From: Mycobacteroides sp. CBMA 271
GTDB taxonomy: Bacteria > Actinomycetota > Actinomycetes > Mycobacteriales > Mycobacteriaceae
Reading direction: 5' to 3'
Assembly: GCF_009729205.1 (NCBI RefSeq)
Contig: NZ_VTHB01000004.1
Span: 186,001-250,000 of the forward strand
Length of the DNA stretch: 64,000 nt
Shown: in pieces, positions 8,805 through 17,823 of the stretch
Layout: every line of letters begins with the position of its first letter
Numbering within the stretch: position 1 is the first letter of the stretch
The notes under the pieces: generated by a model
Seen by the model: only the letters and a program-made list of their open reading frames with translations
Database searches by the model: none
Told to the model about the DNA's origin: nothing
Made by a program: the position numbers and the translations under genes

Positions 8805-9725
8805 TTACAACCCGGCCAGGGCGTCGAGGTCTTCAGGAGTCTTCAGCGCGTGGTTCGTTACGCCACGCATCTCGCGCTTGGCAATGCCGGCCAGCGCACC
8901 CGACGGCGGCAGCTCGACCACGGCCGAGGCGACGGGGGTGTCGTTGGCCGTCTTGAAGTACTCGGTGCACAGATCCCAGCGCACCGGTGAGGTCATCTGG
9001 TTGATCAACTTGTCCATGGCGTCGGTGCCGGAGGCGACGGGGAAGCCATCGAAGTTGGACAGCAGGGTGGTGCACGGTTCGGCCGGTGCGATCGCGGCTG
9101 CCGCGGCGGCGTAGGCCTCCTGCGCGGGGGCCATGAAGTGGGTGTGGAAGGCGCCGGCGGTGGCGAGCTGACGGACGCGGGCCTTGGCCGGGGGATCCTC
9201 GGCCAGCTTCTCCAGCGCCGTGATGCGACCGGCCGCGACGATCTGTCCGACGGCGTTGCGGTTGGCGGGGACCAATTCGAGGGCCTCCAGGCGCTCCAGG
9301 ACCTCAGCCTCGTCGCCGCCCAGCACCGCGGACATGCCGGTCGGGTCCAGGGCGCAGGCCTTGGCCATTTCGGCGCCACGGGTGGCGGCCAGGGCGATGG
9401 CGTCATCGGCGGAGATGACCCCGGCGATGGCGTAGGCGGCGATCTCGCCGACGGAGTGTCCGGCGACCACAGTGTTCTTGGCGTTGAGGTGACCGCGCTT
9501 GGTCAGCTCGTCGTAGGCCAGCAGGGTCAACGCGACGACCAGCGGCTGGGTGATGGCGGTGTCGGTGATTTCCTCGGCGGTGGCGGTGGTTCCCAAGCGC
9601 ACCAGATCCAGTCCGCTGACCTTCGACCACTGCTCAACCTGGTCGGTGGCACCGGGCAGTTCTAGCCACGGTGTCAGCATGCCGGGGGTCTGAGATCCCT
9701 GTCCGGGAGCAAGCAGCGCAATCAC
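8805..9725 (-). CDS. fabD: Malonyl-CoA:ACP transacylase
   Basis: The 306-residue FabD loads malonate from CoA onto AcpM. The N-terminal GQGSQ motif is at residues 8-12 and the nucleophile is Ser91 in GHSVGE; the His of the dyad lies in AFHTHFM. It is the first structural gene of the FAS-II operon, downstream of mabR. The start is GTG at 9725 with no clear Shine-Dalgarno sequence. The 159-base leader holds a small hairpin (GGCGG-GTTT-CCGCC, 9748-9761) and an inverted repeat at 9793-9811. Confidence 0.95.
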   Translation of the reverse strand: MIALLAPGQGSQTPGMLTPWLELPGATDQVEQWSKVSGLDLVRLGTTATAEEITDTAITQPLVVALTLLAYDELTKRGHLNAKNTVVAGHSVGEIAAYAIAGVISADDAIALAATRGAEMAKACALDPTGMSAVLGGDEAEVLERLEALELVPANRNAVGQIVAAGRITALEKLAEDPPAKARVRQLATAGAFHTHFMAPAQEAYAAAAAAIAPAEPCTTLLSNFDGFPVASGTDAMDKLINQMTSPVRWDLCTEYFKTANDTPVASAVVELPPSGALAGIAKREMRGVTNHALKTPEDLDALAGL

Positions 9726-9792
9726 ATGTTTAAGAGAACACTGTGAAGGCGGGTTTCCGCCGTGTAAGAGAAAATGAATATTGTCTTAAGTA

Positions 9793-9811
9793 TTTGTGGG
9801 GTGTTCACAAA
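9793..9811. promoter_or_regulatory. Perfect inverted repeat TTTGTG-N7-CACAAA upstream of fabD, candidate MabR operator
   Basis: Half-sites TTTGTG (9793-9798) and CACAAA (9806-9811) lie in the 159-base mabR-fabD spacer. MabR controls the FAS-II promoter, and its published operator, as I recall, uses related TTTTGT/ACAAAA half-sites with wider spacing. Assigning this repeat to MabR is an inference. Confidence 0.45.
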
Positions 9812-9884
9812 AAGTCATCCGATGCGACCCGATCTATACCGTCTCGCAATGTGGAACCTCGCAGGTGACCGGCCAGTAGGCTTT

Positions 9885-11165
9885 TTAAGCCTTGATTACA
9901 TTAATTGTGACAGGTGTGACTCCTGGCTCAGGAGTGAAAACCTCGGCATGGTCCTTCGCAAGTCTGCCGACGGTTGCCGCGACTCGCAACACATAGGCAT
10001 CACGCGGGGACGTTGGGTCTCTTCCGGTGAAATCGGTGATTCGCTTAAGCCGATAGCGCACGGTATTTGGGTGAACAAACAGTGCTCGCGCGCACGCCTC
10101 GATGGCGCCCCCGGAATCTAAGTAGGCATCGAGAGTCTCGGTGAGCGCGGGGCCGGCATCGGCGAGCGGACGCATCACTTCGGTGTTGAGCGCCGCGATG
10201 GCGGTTTTGTCGCCCAGGAGCGCTCGTTCGGGCAGCAGCTCGCGGGATGACACCGGGCGCGGCGCACCGCGCCAGCCCGACACCGCGTCCATGGCCGAGA
10301 GCGCCTCGACGGCACTGGTGTGTGATGCGCTGAGAGTCCCCGCGGTGGGGCCCACCACCACCGGGCCATCGGAGAAGACCTTGATGAGGTCGGCCAGGAA
10401 CTTGTCGTGGCCGGTGATCGACCCCGACACGATGGTGAGCAGCCTCGTGCCCTGGATGACGGCAAGTGCTCCGCGTCCGTGGCGCTGAGCCACCTCATGC
10501 ACCAATGTTGTTGCGGTGGCGATGGTTTCCGGCTTCGGGGTGCCGACGACGACCGTCGCCGGCGCGGTGGTGTCCCAGTTCAGGGCCGCCGCCCGCGACA
10601 GCATGTCCGGTCCGGTGTCGCCGCGCACGACCGCGTCCACCACCGTCGCCTCCAGCCGTGAGTCCCAGGCCCCGCGGGCTTCGGCGGCCTCCGCGTAGGC
10701 GCTGGCGGCCCCGAACGCCAGGTCGCGGCTGTAGCGCAGGATGCCCTCGGTGAGCGTCACCAGCTGTTCGTCATTGCGGGCGAGCAGGGGCAGCACTTCT
10801 TCGAAGAACTCCATGGCGGTGCGCACCATGTCGACGGAGTGGCGCAGCGCGATGCGTTTGGCCAGGTCCTGCGGCACCACCTCGAAGGCCTGCATGGTGA
10901 AGCCGACCGTGCCCTCGGGGTCGCGTATCCACTCGGTGAAGTTGTTGATCGCCGTCTGGACCACCAGGGCGACGCTGGAGCGCTGCGAGGCCTCCAGGTC
11001 GGTGAAGAACGGCAGCCGGTCCTCCATGACGTGCACGGCCTCGGTAGACAGCCGTCCGGAGTACTGCTTGATCCGGTGCAGGAGTGCCTCGGGCACCTCG
11101 GCCTTCTCGCGGGGCTGACGGGCCGCGCGAAACCCGCGAGGAGCGGTGGCCGGGTTGTCGGTCAT
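9885..11165 (-). CDS. mabR: FAS-II operon transcriptional regulator MabR (PucR/CdaR type)
   Basis: A 426-residue regulator equivalent by position and architecture to Rv2242. The N-terminal two-thirds is a helical/GGDEF-like sensory region. The C-terminus carries a PucR helix-turn-helix at about residues 355-390 (GGAIEACARALFVHPNTVRYRL). In mycobacteria MabR binds the FAS-II promoter and responds to long-chain acyl-CoA. It is co-oriented with fabD, 159 bases upstream of it. The upstream side holds palindromic repeat copy 2 and then aceE. Confidence 0.9.
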   Translation of the reverse strand: MTDNPATAPRGFRAARQPREKAEVPEALLHRIKQYSGRLSTEAVHVMEDRLPFFTDLEASQRSSVALVVQTAINNFTEWIRDPEGTVGFTMQAFEVVPQDLAKRIALRHSVDMVRTAMEFFEEVLPLLARNDEQLVTLTEGILRYSRDLAFGAASAYAEAAEARGAWDSRLEATVVDAVVRGDTGPDMLSRAAALNWDTTAPATVVVGTPKPETIATATTLVHEVAQRHGRGALAVIQGTRLLTIVSGSITGHDKFLADLIKVFSDGPVVVGPTAGTLSASHTSAVEALSAMDAVSGWRGAPRPVSSRELLPERALLGDKTAIAALNTEVMRPLADAGPALTETLDAYLDSGGAIEACARALFVHPNTVRYRLKRITDFTGRDPTSPRDAYVLRVAATVGRLAKDHAEVFTPEPGVTPVTINVIKA

Positions 11166-11195
11166 CCCTAAAAACTACACCTGTTTTTTGGCGTG

Positions 11196-11249
11196 AGCAG
11201 ACACTTATTGCACGCGCGACCTGCGATTTGGGTGCAACAAGTGCCTGCT
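11196..11249 (-). repeat. Intergenic palindromic repeat, copy 2 (probable aceE terminator)
   Basis: The left arm AGCAGACACTTATTGCAC (11196-11213) pairs with the right arm at 11232-11249 at 16 of 18 positions. On the minus strand both mismatches become G-U pairs, so aceE RNA would form a continuous 18-pair stem. The element starts 14 bases after the aceE stop. Its arms share the AGCAGRC core with copy 1 at 3602-3657. Confidence 0.65.
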
Positions 11250-11263
11250 TGGCAGGAAGCCGG

Positions 11264-14062
11264 TTAGGCGCTGCCGGTGTCCTTGAAGGAGACGTCGGCG
11301 GCCAACACATCATCGATCCGGTACTGGGCGGCCGCCCTGATCACCACATCTCTGTCGATGGCACCGTCGTCGGCCAGCGCTTCGAGCACCGCGACGACAA
11401 CCGATTCGGCGTCGGTGTTGAAGTGCCGACGTGCGGCGGGCCGGGTGTCGGACAGGCCGAAACCGTCGGCACCCAATGTCCGGTAGGTCCCGGGCACCCA
11501 CGGCCGGATCTGCTCGGGTACCGCCCGCATCCAGTCCGACACCGCCACCTTCGGCCCCGGCGCGCCGGCGAGTGCCTTCGCGACGAACGGCGTCGCCTTG
11601 GGCTGGTCGGGATGACGCAACGCGTGCTGCTCGATGGCGATGCCCTCGCGGTTGAGCTCGCCCCAGGACGTCACCGACCACACATCGGCCGCCACATCCC
11701 ACGTCTCGGCCAGCAGGTCCGCCGCGCGCAGCGCATCGGGCAGCGATACCCCGGACGCCAGGATCTGGGCCTGATGCTTGCGCGCCTCGGGAGCCGCCCG
11801 GAACTTGTAGATACCGCGCAAGATGCCCTCGGCGTCGACGTTTTCCGGCTCGGCCGGCTGCACGTAAGGCTCGTTGTACAGCGTGATGTAGAAGTACACG
11901 TTCTCGCTGTTCTCGCCGTACATGCGCTGCAGGCCGTGCTCGACGATGTGCGCGATCTCGTACGCAAAGGCTGGGTCATAAGCAACCACAGCGGGATTGG
12001 TGCTCGCCAACAGCAGCGAGTGCCCGTCGGCATGCTGCAGACCTTCGCCCGTCAGCGTGGTGCGGCCAGCCGTAGCGCCTAGGACGAACCCGCGCGCCAT
12101 CTGGTCGGCGGCGGCCCACAGGCCATCGCCGGTGCGCTGGAAGCCGAACATCGAATAGAAGATGTACAGCGGGATCATCGGCTCGTCGTGCGTGGAGTAC
12201 GCGGTGCCCACGGCGGTGAACGTGGCGGTGGATCCGGCCTCGTTGATGCCCTCGTGCAGAATTTGCCCTTGCTGACTCTCTTTGTAGGCCAGCATCAATT
12301 CGGCATCCACCGAGGTGTACAGCTGGCCGTTGCGGTTGTAGATCTTCAGCGACGGGAACCACGAGTCCATGCCGAATGTGCGCGCCTCGTCGGGGATAAT
12401 CGGAACGATTCGGTTGCCAATGTTCTTGTCGCGCAACAGTTCCTTGAAAGTGCGCACCAATGCCATGGTGGTGGCGACTTCCTGCTTGCCTGAGCCCTTC
12501 TTCACCGAGGCATAGGTCTCTGAGCTCGGCAGCGTCAGCGGGCGTGACTTGGTGCGACGCGACGGCAGGAATCCGCCCAGGGAGCGGCGCCGGTCCAGCA
12601 TGTAGCGGATCTCGCGCGCCTCCGGGCCGGGGTGGTAGTACGGCGGCAGGTAGGGGTTCTCTTCGAGCTGCGCATCCGACACCGGAATGCGCTCGCGATC
12701 ACGGAAGTCCTTGAGGTCCTGCAGCGTCAGCTTCTTCATTTGGTGCGTGGCATTGCGGCCCTCGAAGTGCTTGCCCAGGGTGTAGCCCTTGATGGTCTTG
12801 GCCAGGATGACTGTGGGCTGGCCCTTGTGTTCGGTGGCAGCCCGGTAGGCGGCATACACCTTGCGGTAGTCGTGGCCGCCGCGCTTGAGGTTCCAGACCT
12901 GGTCGTCGGTAAGGTTTTTCACCAATTCCCTGGTGCGCGGATCGCGCCCGAAGAAATGCTCGCGGACGTACGCGCCGTCATTGGCCTTGTAGGTCTGGTA
13001 GTCGCCGTCGGGCGTCGTGTTCATCAGGTTCACCAGAGCGCCGTCACGATCGGCATGCAACAGGGCGTCCCATTCGCGGCCCCACACCACCTTGATGACG
13101 TTCCAGCCGGCGCCGCGGAAGAAGGACTCCAGCTCCTGGATGATCTTGCCGTTACCGCGTACCGGGCCGTCGAGACGCTGCAGGTTGCAGTTGACGACGA
13201 AGGTCAGGTTGTCCAGACCCTCGGTCGCGGCGATATGTGCCAGGCCGCGCGACTCGGGCTCGTCCATCTCGCCGTCGCCGAGGAATGCCCACACCCGCTG
13301 ATCGGAGGTGTCCTTGATGCCGCGGTCGCGCAGGTAGTGGTTGAACCGCGCCTGCATGATCGCGTTCATCGGCCCCAGGCCCATGGAAACCGTTGGGAAC
13401 TGCCAGAAATCGGGCATGAGCCGCGGGTGCGGGTAGGAAGGCAGGCCGCCGCCGGGGTGGCTCTTTTCCTGGCGGAACCCGTCGAGCTGATCGGTGGTCA
13501 GCCGGCCTTCGAGGAAGGCACGGGCATAGATGCCGGGGGAGGCGTGGCCCTGGATGAACACCTGATCGCCGCCGCCTGGGTGGGCGCTGCCGCGGAAGAA
13601 GTGGTTGAAACCGACCTCGTAGAGGGCCGCCGAGGACGCGTACGTCGAAATGTGGCCACCCACACCGACCCCTGGCCGCTGTGCGCGGTGCACCATGATC
13701 GCGGCGTTCCAGCGGATCCACGCGCGGAAACGACGCTCGGTGTCCTCGTCGCCGGGGAACCACGGCTCGTTCTCGGTGGCGATGGTGTTGACGTAGTCGG
13801 TGGACGTCAGCGCGGGGATCGCGACACGGCCGGCATTCGCTCGCTCCAGCAGCCGCAGCATCAGGTACCGGGCTCGTGCCGGACCCGACCGGGCCAGCAG
13901 GCCGTCGAATGATTCGAGCCACTCGCCCGTCTCATCGGGGTCGATATCGGGCAGATACGACGCGACGCCTTCGCGGATCACCCGGACACGTCCTGGATTC
14001 TCGGATGGACTTGGTGCGCTTGAATTTCCGGCCAGATCCTGGCGGGCGAACTCGGTGGTCAA
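11264..14062 (-). CDS. aceE: Pyruvate dehydrogenase E1 component (homodimeric type)
   Basis: The 932-residue thiamine-diphosphate enzyme decarboxylates pyruvate for the E2 component of pyruvate dehydrogenase. The ThDP motif GDGE..N is visible ([12 protein letters not shown], later [14 protein letters not shown]), as is the active-site [22 protein letters not shown] region. It closely follows Mtb AceE. I place the start at TTG 14062 ([12 protein letters not shown]), because AAGGAG lies eight bases upstream and family members begin here. The longer frame to 14200 would run through this ribosome site with unlike sequence. Confidence 0.95.
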   Translation of the reverse strand: MTTEFARQDLAGNSSAPSPSENPGRVRVIREGVASYLPDIDPDETGEWLESFDGLLARSGPARARYLMLRLLERANAGRVAIPALTSTDYVNTIATENEPWFPGDEDTERRFRAWIRWNAAIMVHRAQRPGVGVGGHISTYASSAALYEVGFNHFFRGSAHPGGGDQVFIQGHASPGIYARAFLEGRLTTDQLDGFRQEKSHPGGGLPSYPHPRLMPDFWQFPTVSMGLGPMNAIMQARFNHYLRDRGIKDTSDQRVWAFLGDGEMDEPESRGLAHIAATEGLDNLTFVVNCNLQRLDGPVRGNGKIIQELESFFRGAGWNVIKVVWGREWDALLHADRDGALVNLMNTTPDGDYQTYKANDGAYVREHFFGRDPRTRELVKNLTDDQVWNLKRGGHDYRKVYAAYRAATEHKGQPTVILAKTIKGYTLGKHFEGRNATHQMKKLTLQDLKDFRDRERIPVSDAQLEENPYLPPYYHPGPEAREIRYMLDRRRSLGGFLPSRRTKSRPLTLPSSETYASVKKGSGKQEVATTMALVRTFKELLRDKNIGNRIVPIIPDEARTFGMDSWFPSLKIYNRNGQLYTSVDAELMLAYKESQQGQILHEGINEAGSTATFTAVGTAYSTHDEPMIPLYIFYSMFGFQRTGDGLWAAADQMARGFVLGATAGRTTLTGEGLQHADGHSLLLASTNPAVVAYDPAFAYEIAHIVEHGLQRMYGENSENVYFYITLYNEPYVQPAEPENVDAEGILRGIYKFRAAPEARKHQAQILASGVSLPDALRAADLLAETWDVAADVWSVTSWGELNREGIAIEQHALRHPDQPKATPFVAKALAGAPGPKVAVSDWMRAVPEQIRPWVPGTYRTLGADGFGLSDTRPAARRHFNTDAESVVVAVLEALADDGAIDRDVVIRAAAQYRIDDVLAADVSFKDTGSA

Positions 14063-14203
14063 CGTTCTGCTCCTTGAGGGGTGGGGGGTGCAGATCACAG
14101 TCCCGTGTGCGGGGCACCTCTCATCGTGCCGCAAGTCACTTGCTACTAGCGAGTCTGTTCCAGTCACCAGGCCTATAGCGGTGTCAGCGAGTACCGTCAT
14201 GAC

Positions 14204-14761
14204 ATGCGAATCGCGGCGCTCGTGATGGCCTTTGCGGCCATCGGAGCTGCGGTCTTGGCGGGCTGCACCGTGACCACGGGCGGGCAGGCTTCGGCGCCCA
14301 GCGAGTCGGTGTCGGAGTACCGCACGTACGTCTCACAATCCATCGAGACGTCGAAGTCGCAGGAGTCCAAGCGTCAGGAGACCTCACGTGCGCAGGCGAT
14401 GGCCGATGCGTGCGAGACGTTCGCGATGACCTCGAACGCGGCCGTCAACGCGGGTAATGACTTGATCGCCATCATGAACAACGAGGGCGGTTACGGGTCG
14501 GCGGCGGAGAACAAGGTGGGGCCCGTGATCAACGCGCTCAACACCAGCGCCGGACAAATCGACTCCGTCAAGACGCAGGCTCAGACGGACGAGCTACGCG
14601 ACGCACTGAGCCAGTACGTTCAACAGTCCCAGAAGCTGGCAGGTGCGTTCGACAACCGGCTGAGCGGCAGCAGTCTCAACTCCGTGGTTCGCGCATTTAA
14701 CGACGCGAGAGAGCACGCGGGGACGCTCTGTGAACCGCTCCTACAGACGAAAGGCAGATAG
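14204..14761 (+). CDS. Secreted lipoprotein, unknown function
   Basis: A 185-residue protein with a type II signal peptide and lipobox LAGC (Cys near residue 22). A Ser/Glu-rich stretch follows ([21 protein letters not shown], residues 45-65), then a helical domain with two conserved-looking cysteines (DACETF, TLCEPLL) that may form a disulfide. Likely an outer-face lipoprotein. Its start lies 141 bases from the divergent aceE TTG. No family recognised. Confidence 0.75.
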   Translation: MRIAALVMAFAAIGAAVLAGCTVTTGGQASAPSESVSEYRTYVSQSIETSKSQESKRQETSRAQAMADACETFAMTSNAAVNAGNDLIAIMNNEGGYGSAAENKVGPVINALNTSAGQIDSVKTQAQTDELRDALSQYVQQSQKLAGAFDNRLSGSSLNSVVRAFNDAREHAGTLCEPLLQTKGR

Positions 14762-14853
14762 CGGCTGACAGGGATTGCCATTGGCATGCGACGATGTGAA
14801 CATTCATCCCACGTGCGCGAGTACGCACTTGTTGACTAAGGAGGGGCCGAACG

Positions 14854-15279
14854 GTGGTCGCGGCGGCTGACGCCTCGGACTATGCCCGCAAGTTGGGCAT
14901 CCAGCGCAACCAGCTCGTGCAGGAGCTGGGCTGGGATGAGGACACGGATGATGACATCCGGGCTGACATCGAAGACGCGTGCGGTTCGGAGCTCCTTGTT
15001 GAGGACTCCGACGATGTCGTAGATGTGGTCCTGTTGTGGTGGCGCGATGACGACGGCGACCTGGTCGACGCGTTGATGGACGCCATCACTCCATTGGCCG
15101 AGGACGGCGTGATCTGGGTGTTGACGCCCAAGACCGGCAAGCCCGGTCATGTGCAGCCCTCGGAGATCGCGGAATCGGCGCCGACGGCGGGTCTGGTGCA
15201 GACCTCCTCGGTCAACCTGGGGGACTGGAGCGCGACGCGCCTGGTGCAGCCCAAGTCGTCTCGTGGAGGTAGACGCTGA
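14854..15279 (+). CDS. DUF3052 family protein
   Basis: A 141-residue acidic protein like Mtb Rv2239c, which also precedes ahpE. The conserved core includes SDYARKLGIQRNQLVQELGWDEDTDDDIR and VLLWWRDDDGDLVDALMDA. The start is GTG at 14854, preceded by AAGGAGG with a 10-base spacing. The stop overlaps the ahpE start by one base (TGATG), so translation is probably coupled. Function unknown. Confidence 0.85.
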   Translation: MVAAADASDYARKLGIQRNQLVQELGWDEDTDDDIRADIEDACGSELLVEDSDDVVDVVLLWWRDDDGDLVDALMDAITPLAEDGVIWVLTPKTGKPGHVQPSEIAESAPTAGLVQTSSVNLGDWSATRLVQPKSSRGGRR

Positions 15280-15740
15280 TGCTGCCTGTGGGCACCGTCG
15301 CACCCGATTTCACCCTTCGTAACCAAAACAACCAGCCCGTCAGCCTGAGCGACTTTCGCGGCAAGAAGGCTGTGCTGCTGGTGTTCTTCCCGCTGGCATT
15401 CACCGGGGTCTGCCAGGGCGAGCTAGATCATGTGCGCGACCACATCGGCGACTTTGAGAACGACAACGTGCAGATCATTGCGCTCTCGGTGAGTGCCGGG
15501 CCCATCCACAAGATTTGGTCGAGCTACAGCGGGTTCACCTTCCCGATCCTGTCCGACTTCTGGCCACACGGAGCTGTCGCCGAGGCGTATGGGGTGCTTA
15601 ACGAGAAGGCCGGGTATCCGAACCGCGGCACGTTCGTGGTGGACGTCGACGGAATCATCCGATTCGCCGAGATGCTGGATCCCGGGCAGGCCCGTGACCA
15701 GGGCGGTTGGGTAGAAGCGCTGGCCGCGCTAGATTCGTGA
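15279..15740 (+). CDS. ahpE: One-cysteine peroxiredoxin AhpE
   Basis: The 153-residue thiol peroxidase reduces hydroperoxides and peroxynitrite. The peroxidatic cysteine is Cys45 in PLAFTGVCQGEL; there is no resolving cysteine, and recycling is by mycoredoxin or mycothiol in mycobacteria. The length equals Mtb AhpE. It is translationally coupled to the DUF3052 gene. tRNA-Val starts 32 bases after the stop. Confidence 0.95.
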   Translation: MLPVGTVAPDFTLRNQNNQPVSLSDFRGKKAVLLVFFPLAFTGVCQGELDHVRDHIGDFENDNVQIIALSVSAGPIHKIWSSYSGFTFPILSDFWPHGAVAEAYGVLNEKAGYPNRGTFVVDVDGIIRFAEMLDPGQARDQGGWVEALAALDS

Positions 15741-15771
15741 GCTGATTCCCACGTCGGCGACGACGTGAACC

Positions 15772-15846
15772 GGGCGTGTAGCTCAGTGGTAGAGCTCTGG
15801 TTTTACACACCAGCGGTCGGGGGTTCGAAACCCTCCGCGCCCACCA
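15772..15846 (+). tRNA. tRNA-Val (anticodon TAC)
   Basis: The 75-base gene includes the encoded CCA. Acceptor GGGCGTG pairs with CGCGCCC (one G-T). The D-arm region is GCTCAGTGGTAGAGC. The anticodon stem is CTGGT/ACCAG with loop TTTACAC, giving anticodon TAC. The T-arm centres on GGTTCGAAACC. It decodes GUA valine codons and its 3' end is duplicated 1,158 bases downstream. Confidence 0.96.
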
Positions 15847-15852
15847 AGAAAT
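15813..15852 (+). repeat. Direct repeat A: 3' end of tRNA-Val (attL-like)
   Basis: From 15813 to 15834, 22 bases are identical to 16971-16992. Similarity continues through GCGCCC-A-CAAGA to about 15852. The repeat covers the T-arm and acceptor 3' strand, the classic target of integrases. Confidence 0.7.
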
Positions 15853-15857
15853 GCAGG

Positions 15858-16133
15858 TCAGACGGCATGAATTTCGCCGTTCAGCATTTTCAACATGTCT
15901 TTCACCAATAACGTGGTGAGATGGCCTCGATCAGGAGCACCGCACGCCGGGACGGGATGCCCGTCCACCGGGTGTACTTCCGGCACCAGGCACAGCAGAC
16001 CTGACTGATATTTGAGGACCTCGCCATGGCTCAGGTGCTCAAGGAGTCCATCGACAAGCTGGGCGTCGACCGAGCGCTGCAGCCGCACCGCATCGACCGT
16101 GCACCCAAGGATTTCGCTGAGCTGACCGTGCAC
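15858..16133 (-). other. Uncertain 91-codon frame in the 370-base gap after tRNA-Val
   Basis: The 15847-16217 gap has no clear gene. The minus frame encodes MHGQLSEILGCTVDAVRLQ and ends at 15858. The plus strand has a competing 37-codon frame starting at 16026 (MAQVLKESIDKLGVDRALQP) that stops at 16139 and is followed by KLYAEKGERLIECP in another frame. The plus fragments read like a decayed coding sequence, but I cannot name a family. Neither call is firm. Confidence 0.25.
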
Positions 16134-16217
16134 GGGTGAAGCTCTACGCCGAGAAGGGGGAGCGGCTGATCGAGTGCCCTCGGTATCGGAGCGCGCCGAG
16201 GACAGTACAGCTAGCTC

Positions 16218-16847
16218 TCAGCGGCCGTAGGCGTCGAAAACAGCGCGGAGACGCGTCAACGCATCCTCTTTTTCGCCGTCCTCTTCGTACCAGCCGTTGG
16301 CGACCTGCTCGGCGATTACGGCCTCGGGGGTGAACACCTTCCCGAACAGACAGTCGCCCACCGCGTAGTCGAAGCCGACGTCGTGGCTAAAACCGGTGCC
16401 CGTCAACAGGTTGATGCCGTTCTTTTCGCAGTAGGCGATCAGGCCCGCGGCGATATGCCAGATGGTGCCATCAAACCAGAAGACACCGCTGGCGTGCGGG
16501 AGGGTGTTCCCGGTGGCTGTCTCGGTCAGGTTGAGGAACTCGTAGTTCTCGGGCTGGTTGGCGACCAGTGCCACCAACTCGTCGGGCAAACCCTGGAAGA
16601 TTTCGGACTGACCGGCGTAATCGCTGTCGTAGAAGTTCAGCGTGCTCTCGTGCTCGTAGGTCAGCAGCAGGACCTTGCCGTCGTCGGCGAAGAACCACCC
16701 CGACGACTGGCCGCCGCCGTCGTTCCACGCATATCGCGTGCCGCCCGGAACGTCAACCGACTCGATGTCGTTCCACTGGTCGATGATCGACGCTCGGCGA
16801 CGAACCTCTTCGATCGGGGTCCGCTGCAAGTCCTCCCACGCACTCAT
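16218..16847 (-). CDS. Hypothetical protein (209 aa) inside the att-like repeats
   Basis: An acidic soluble protein with no signal peptide. It begins MSAWEDLQRTPIEEVRRRASI and continues with WNDGGGQSSGWFFADDGKVLLLTYEHES and a long aromatic-rich C-terminal half (GVFWFDGTIWHIAAGLIAYCEK). The style resembles SMI1/KNR4-like immunity proteins, but I see no diagnostic motif and make no functional claim. It is the only intact gene between the two tRNA-Val 3'-end repeats. Confidence 0.65.
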   Translation of the reverse strand: MSAWEDLQRTPIEEVRRRASIIDQWNDIESVDVPGGTRYAWNDGGGQSSGWFFADDGKVLLLTYEHESTLNFYDSDYAGQSEIFQGLPDELVALVANQPENYEFLNLTETATGNTLPHASGVFWFDGTIWHIAAGLIAYCEKNGINLLTGTGFSHDVGFDYAVGDCLFGKVFTPEAVIAEQVANGWYEEDGEKEDALTRLRAVFDAYGR

Positions 16848-16970
16848 GGGCGAATCCTGTCACACGCCTGCTGCGCACCACGACGTCCACTGAGTGAAAT
16901 CAAATTCCGCAGCAGCGCATCGTGATTCGAACGTTTTGATAGGCGACGCGGAGTCTGCGCTACGTGGTGT

Positions 16971-17011
16971 GCGGTCGGGGGTTCGAAACCCTTGGCGCCC
17001 AACAAGATTGG
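16971..17011 (+). repeat. Direct repeat B: partial copy of the tRNA-Val 3' end (attR-like)
   Basis: Bases 16971-16992 are identical to 15813-15834 inside tRNA-Val. After a two-base difference, GGCGCCCAACAAGA resembles the acceptor/CCA end. The upstream half of a tRNA is absent, so this is not a second tRNA gene. Confidence 0.7.
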
Positions 17012-17020
17012 TTGCCTCCC

Positions 17021-17431
17021 TCAGTCCAGGTTGGAGAGGGCCGTGCGGGCAGCTTCTAGTTCGGCTTCGAGTGCGGCGACCCTGGCGGCCTGCTGGGAGC
17101 GCGCCTCTTCGATGATTTCGTCGATCGGGGTGGAGAGGTCCGCATGCAGTTCCTTGGCTGCCCGGGAGACTGCTGCGGCCGCGACCGTGACGTTTCGGGC
17201 CAGGAAAGTGGCGCCCTGCTTTAGCTCCGCGCGCCATTCACCATCGGCGGTACCGATGACAGTGAGAGTCAGCTCGACGGTCTTGGCTTTCTTGCTGGCC
17301 GCCTTCTTGGCTGGAGCCTTTTGGGGCTGCTCCTCGGCAGAGCGCTCAGTCGCCGCTGCGTCAGGAACCACGACGTCAAGAGCATCGGTGTCGGTGGACG
17401 GGGCTTCAGTTACGAGTGTGTCTACAGTCAT
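17021..17431 (-). CDS. DUF6319-like protein with a lysine-rich segment
   Basis: From the ATG at 17431 the product has 136 residues: an acidic N-terminal region, a basic APAKKAASKKAK stretch at about 35-46, a small beta-rich domain (VELTLTVIGTADGEWRAEL), and a C-terminal coiled coil (AARVAALEAELEAARTALSNLD). The lysine/alanine run suggests nucleic-acid contact; DUF6319 is my best family guess. AAGGAG lies 12 bases upstream of this start. An SOS-like palindrome is about 60 bases upstream. Starts further upstream (to 17530) would place the palindrome inside the gene. Confidence 0.6.
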   Translation of the reverse strand: MTVDTLVTEAPSTDTDALDVVVPDAAATERSAEEQPQKAPAKKAASKKAKTVELTLTVIGTADGEWRAELKQGATFLARNVTVAAAAVSRAAKELHADLSTPIDEIIEEARSQQAARVAALEAELEAARTALSNLD

Positions 17432-17491
17432 CGGTGCAGCGATCTCCTTCTGAATCTTCGCCCGCGGTGAGCGGGCCGGTGTTGAACTCAT

Positions 17492-17507
17492 TAGAACATA
17501 TGTTCTA
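17492..17507. promoter_or_regulatory. SOS-box-like palindrome TAGAACATATGTTCTA
   Basis: A perfect 16-base palindrome with core GAAC-N4-GTTC, the core of the mycobacterial LexA box TCGAAC-N4-GTTCGA. The outer TC/GA pairs are replaced by TA/TA. It lies about 60 bases upstream of the chosen DUF6319 start. LexA binding is inferred. Confidence 0.55.
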
Positions 17508-17823
17508 TACCCGGCCAAGCCGGCACCCACAGGTACGAGTTAGCAGGCAAACGTCTCGGCGTCACCTTCTAGCAACCTTTCAGGCTTGCAAAGCTTCCGT
17601 CATTTCTGCCTCGTTGCCGGTGGCGACGACCTTTGGTGCAGATCCGGGGCGCCCACGCGACCCGACTGTGGCCGACCGTTGCCGATTGCTGGCTGAAACG
17701 TCGTTCGGTATCTAGTTCAATTAGTTTCCTGAAGTCACTGAGGCGTCTCTTCGTACTACTCGGGGTCACTCTAGAAGATTCGCGATCGTGGCCACAGCAA
17801 TCTATGACGACACGGTCTCGGTG

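Noticed and set aside
12632..13912. Long plus-strand frame (426 codons) inside aceE
   Set aside because: aceE on the minus strand is well supported along its whole length; the plus frame is a compositional shadow.
14063..14200. Longer aceE start at 14200
   Set aside because: The extra 46 residues are unlike any E1 N-terminus and cross a strong AAGGAG ribosome site placed for the TTG at 14062.
14811..14835. ACGCACTTGTTGACTA before the DUF3052 gene as a third palindromic repeat copy
   Set aside because: Only one partial arm is present, with no paired second arm within 80 bases.
16894..17020. Second tRNA gene at the downstream repeat
   Set aside because: Only the T-arm and acceptor 3' strand are present; no D-arm, anticodon arm or 5' acceptor strand precedes them.
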